This document shows positions 61,822 to 64,000 of a DNA stretch of 64,000 nt, in pieces. Positions within the stretch are counted from its first letter, which is position 1; the number at the start of each line of letters is the position of its first letter. Origin of the DNA: Diogma glabrata (taxonomy: Eukaryota > Arthropoda > Insecta > Diptera > Cylindrotomidae); the NCBI GenBank assembly GCA_963693315.1, contig OY856187.1, positions 70,908,033 to 70,972,032 of the forward strand, written 5' to 3'. Position numbers and translations under genes: made by a program. The notes below the pieces were generated by a model. It searched no databases. It was given only the letters and a program-made list of their open reading frames with translations, and was not told the origin of the DNA.

Positions 61822-62400
61822 TTATCCGAAACAGTAAGAAGTTCCAAAGCAAGGAAAAAGTCGACGAGCATGTTCGCGTAAACATGGGCATTCAATTGCA
61901 CATGGCCACATTTCAATCGGATTTTCCTATGCATAAAAAATACATTTTACAATATTATCTTCACATAACTCAAATAACTGCATCTGTAGTTCACTCGGTG
62001 CTTTTGAGATATCAACTAGATTCAATGCTAATTGCAATTCAAATGCTAATTTTATTGTAAGAGTATGTTCTTCAATATTAGAAAACTGTTCCGTATATTC
62101 TTCAATTAATGAGTCCAAAACAGTTATGCAATCTTGAAATATGAAACTACCAAATTCCTGTTCATTTAATATTTTTGCTAATTGCGGAAAATGTTCTTTA
62201 GAAATTGCCGATCGAGATAAAATAGTTTTAAAAAATAATAACTTTTTCGAAATGCCTGGATTTTTTGTCAAATATCATAAATACCTTGCAAAGAAATATT
62301 TAAATCGTTCTGCTGTATCATAATATGAAATGAAATGAAATGGTCGATGTCGTGTTGCATTTTCTCGGGTAAAATTTACAAGTATAATAATTTTCTCATA
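61822..62400 (-). pseudogene. Remnant of an unidentified cellular gene
   Basis: One minus-strand frame spans ~190 codons with only two stops inside: TGA at 62275-62277 and TAG at 61927-61929. The composition is that of a normal helical protein (TAERFKYFFARYL, NPGISKKLLFFKTILSRSAI, DCITVLDSLIEEYTEQF, LAFELQLALNLVDI, MWPCAIECPCLREHARRLFP). Both stops are one C-to-T change away from Arg and Gln codons. I could not place the family. It ends where repeat copy 3 begins, so its N-terminal part is cut off or beyond the repeat. Confidence 0.6.
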
Positions 62401-62409
62401 TATAAAGGG

Positions 62410-64000
62410 GCTGAAATCTCACAGCTCTGAGATATCAAGGCTTCGGTCTGGGTTAAGGATTTTGATATAGTTTTCGGCAAAAAACTTTTATGAGGACATG
62501 GTTTTTAGTTTTGGGCAGCAATGTACATCAAACATAATCTTTGTTTATCTCTGTTTAGAAGTATTTTTTATCTCTGTTTAGATATGTATTACAAAACTAA
62601 CACGAAACATCAATACGATGCCGGAAAATTATAAAAGATCATAAATTAACAAAATTAAGTGAAAAGATGATACACTCAGCAAACTACTCAAAAACCTCTC
62701 GAGAAAATATTACAAAACCACAAATTCATATTTCTTTCAAAATTCCAAAAAAAATCCAAAAATTAAATAAAATCAAACTTTTTTTCAAAATTCCAAAAAT
62801 ATTCCAAAAATTAGAATAAAATCAAATATTTAAACTTTTTCTAAATTCCAATAATATTCCAAAAATTCTTACAAATTCAAACTTTTCCAAAATTCTAAAA
62901 ATATTACAAAAATCATTACAAAATCAGAAATTGAAACGTCCAATTTCATTTTCAATTACATTTACGTCATAAAAACAGCTATATTTTTTTTCCAAAAAAT
63001 TGGCTAAAAAATAAATGAAATCATTTTTTGACACACTTGACATTTTTTTCTGACAAACTTATAATGTCATAATTTTCAATAATAATAATAAAATTTCATG
63101 TCAAACAAATAATTAATTTTATTTTCTTCCAAAAAATTGGATTAAAAACGAAATAAAAATCATTCTTTTGACACACTTGACAACGTTTTTTTGAAGAATT
63201 TATAATGCCATTATTCTCTATAATAATAATAAAATTTCATTTCAAACAAATAATTAATTTTATTTTTTTCCAAAAAATTGAATAAAAAACGAAAAAAAAT
63301 CTTTCTTTTGACACACTTTACAACATTTTTTTGACAAACTGATAATGCCATAATTCTCAATAATAATAATAAAATTCAAACAAATAATTAATTTAATTTT
63401 TTTTCCAAAAAATTGGGTAACAAAATAAATAAAAATCTTTCTTTTGACACACTTAACAATATTTTTTTGACAAACTTATAATGCAATAATCTAGTTCTTG
63501 TTGTTGTTGTTGTAGCGACGTGTTTGGTGCTAATCCTCCGGTTCCATGTCCAGGTTTAGGTACTTTGCTACTGCCCTTGGGCGGTACCACAAATCTTCCT
63601 TCGTCAAGTTTGTAAAATTTGCAGGACAAATCCCATCTAGTTCTTAATCCCACATACCAATCCCTACCATCAAGATTTCTCCAAATTCAATGTTCCTACT
63701 CGTAATCACTTAAAATTAACGTTTTTTAAGCCAAAAATATGAAAATTTGCTGTTTTTGACACACTTAATGATTTTTTGACACACTTCCGGTACAGTTATC
63801 GAACACAGCGTCCTTTCGGACTTGTTCCTTGAGTATACCTATTTTTAAAAAAAAATTTTTGAAATTCCTCCAGCGATTTTCCCTGCAGCGTAGGTAATGA
63901 CGGCTGGACGGACGGCCGGCCGGCATACAGACATACATTTTTTTTTTGCTTTTTTAGAATGTCGAGACACGTCGAGAAATGCTAAAAAAAGTTGTGGTAA
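62410..64000 (+). repeat. ACTTCGGTCTG repeat family, copy 3 (runs off the window)
   Basis: It starts GCTGAAATCTCACAGCTCTG with the hairpin. The inverted-repeat motif is GCTTCGGTCTG (62440-62450), one change from the other copies. It carries four ~140-bp GACAAACTTATAATGC-type units (63052, 63193, 63333, 63469) where the other copies have three. The GC-rich GGCCGGCCGGC segment is at ~63910. Its 3' end lies outside the window. A small retroposon is inserted at 63500-63636. Confidence 0.9.
63500..63636 (-). mobile_element. 137-bp (CAA)n-tailed retroposon with 9-bp TSD
   Basis: CTAGTTCTT flanks it at 63491-63499 and 63637-63645. On the minus strand it ends in (CAA)n (GTTGTTGTTGTTG on the plus strand, 63500-63512). 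Copies 1 and 2 of the host repeat have the uninterrupted site (CTAGTTTTTGAT), so they show the empty state. Its frame (GRFVVPPKGSSKVPKPGHGT) is open but short. It is a truncated LINE 3' end or a SINE. Confidence 0.88.

Overview
The window is AT-rich eukaryotic DNA with almost no gene space, and nearly everything recognisable in it is mobile-element sequence. The mix (mariner, BEL/Pao, copia-like, Penelope-like with a GIY-YIG endonuclease, jockey/CR1-like LINEs, insect-type Helitron ends, PIF/Harbinger-like and hAT-like non-autonomous elements, tRNA-derived SINE heads) points to an arthropod, most likely an insect. The sequence alone does not give the species. No bacterial or viral gene organisation, CRISPR array, rRNA gene or intact tRNA gene was seen.

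Layout. 1-9.3 kb: decayed LINE fragments. One 5'-truncated LINE (3198-4545) with an 8-bp target duplication sits inside an older antisense LINE, followed by a ~93-bp minisatellite (5095-5825). 9.35-23.6 kb: a degenerate BEL/Pao element whose pol is split into a protease/RT/RNase H part (9350-11165) and an integrase/3' LTR part (21355-~23570). Between them lies ~10 kb of nested insertions: two abutting PIF/Harbinger-like TIR elements, a 440-bp palindrome made of two Helitron 3' ends, an antisense exon resembling the CAP-Gly region of CYLD with a good splice donor, and a Penelope-like element that is itself broken by a 1.9-kb repeat and a further insertion. 24-31 kb: sparse, with a GT-rich tract and tRNA-like SINE heads. 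31.1-33.3 kb: a non-autonomous Helitron carrying a nearly intact mariner.

33-50 kb: a long (TA)n tract, a family of elements built from ~280-bp tandem units (two copies), a perfect 72-bp duplication, a GC-richer candidate first coding exon (44411-44437), and a four-copy 117-bp minisatellite. 50.8-64 kb: second and third copies of the 1.5-1.9-kb repeat, copia-like gag and RT fragments, a repeat with CTTCCGGT motifs, an hAT-like element with perfect 8-bp TSDs, a MITE with perfect 28-bp TIRs, another LINE tail and a remnant of an unidentified cellular gene.

The most unusual item is the repeat family with copies at 16799-18687, 50857-52338, 62410-end and a truncated inverted copy at 1629-1812. 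It has short inverted repeats (ACTTCGGTCTG/CAGACCGAAGT), a terminal hairpin whose stem shows a paired base change between copies, ~140-bp internal units in varying number, and no coding capacity. A Helentron-associated non-autonomous element is a reasonable but untested hypothesis. No host gene is confirmed. Host candidates are the CYLD-like exon, the short first exon near 44.4 kb and the pseudogene near 62 kb.
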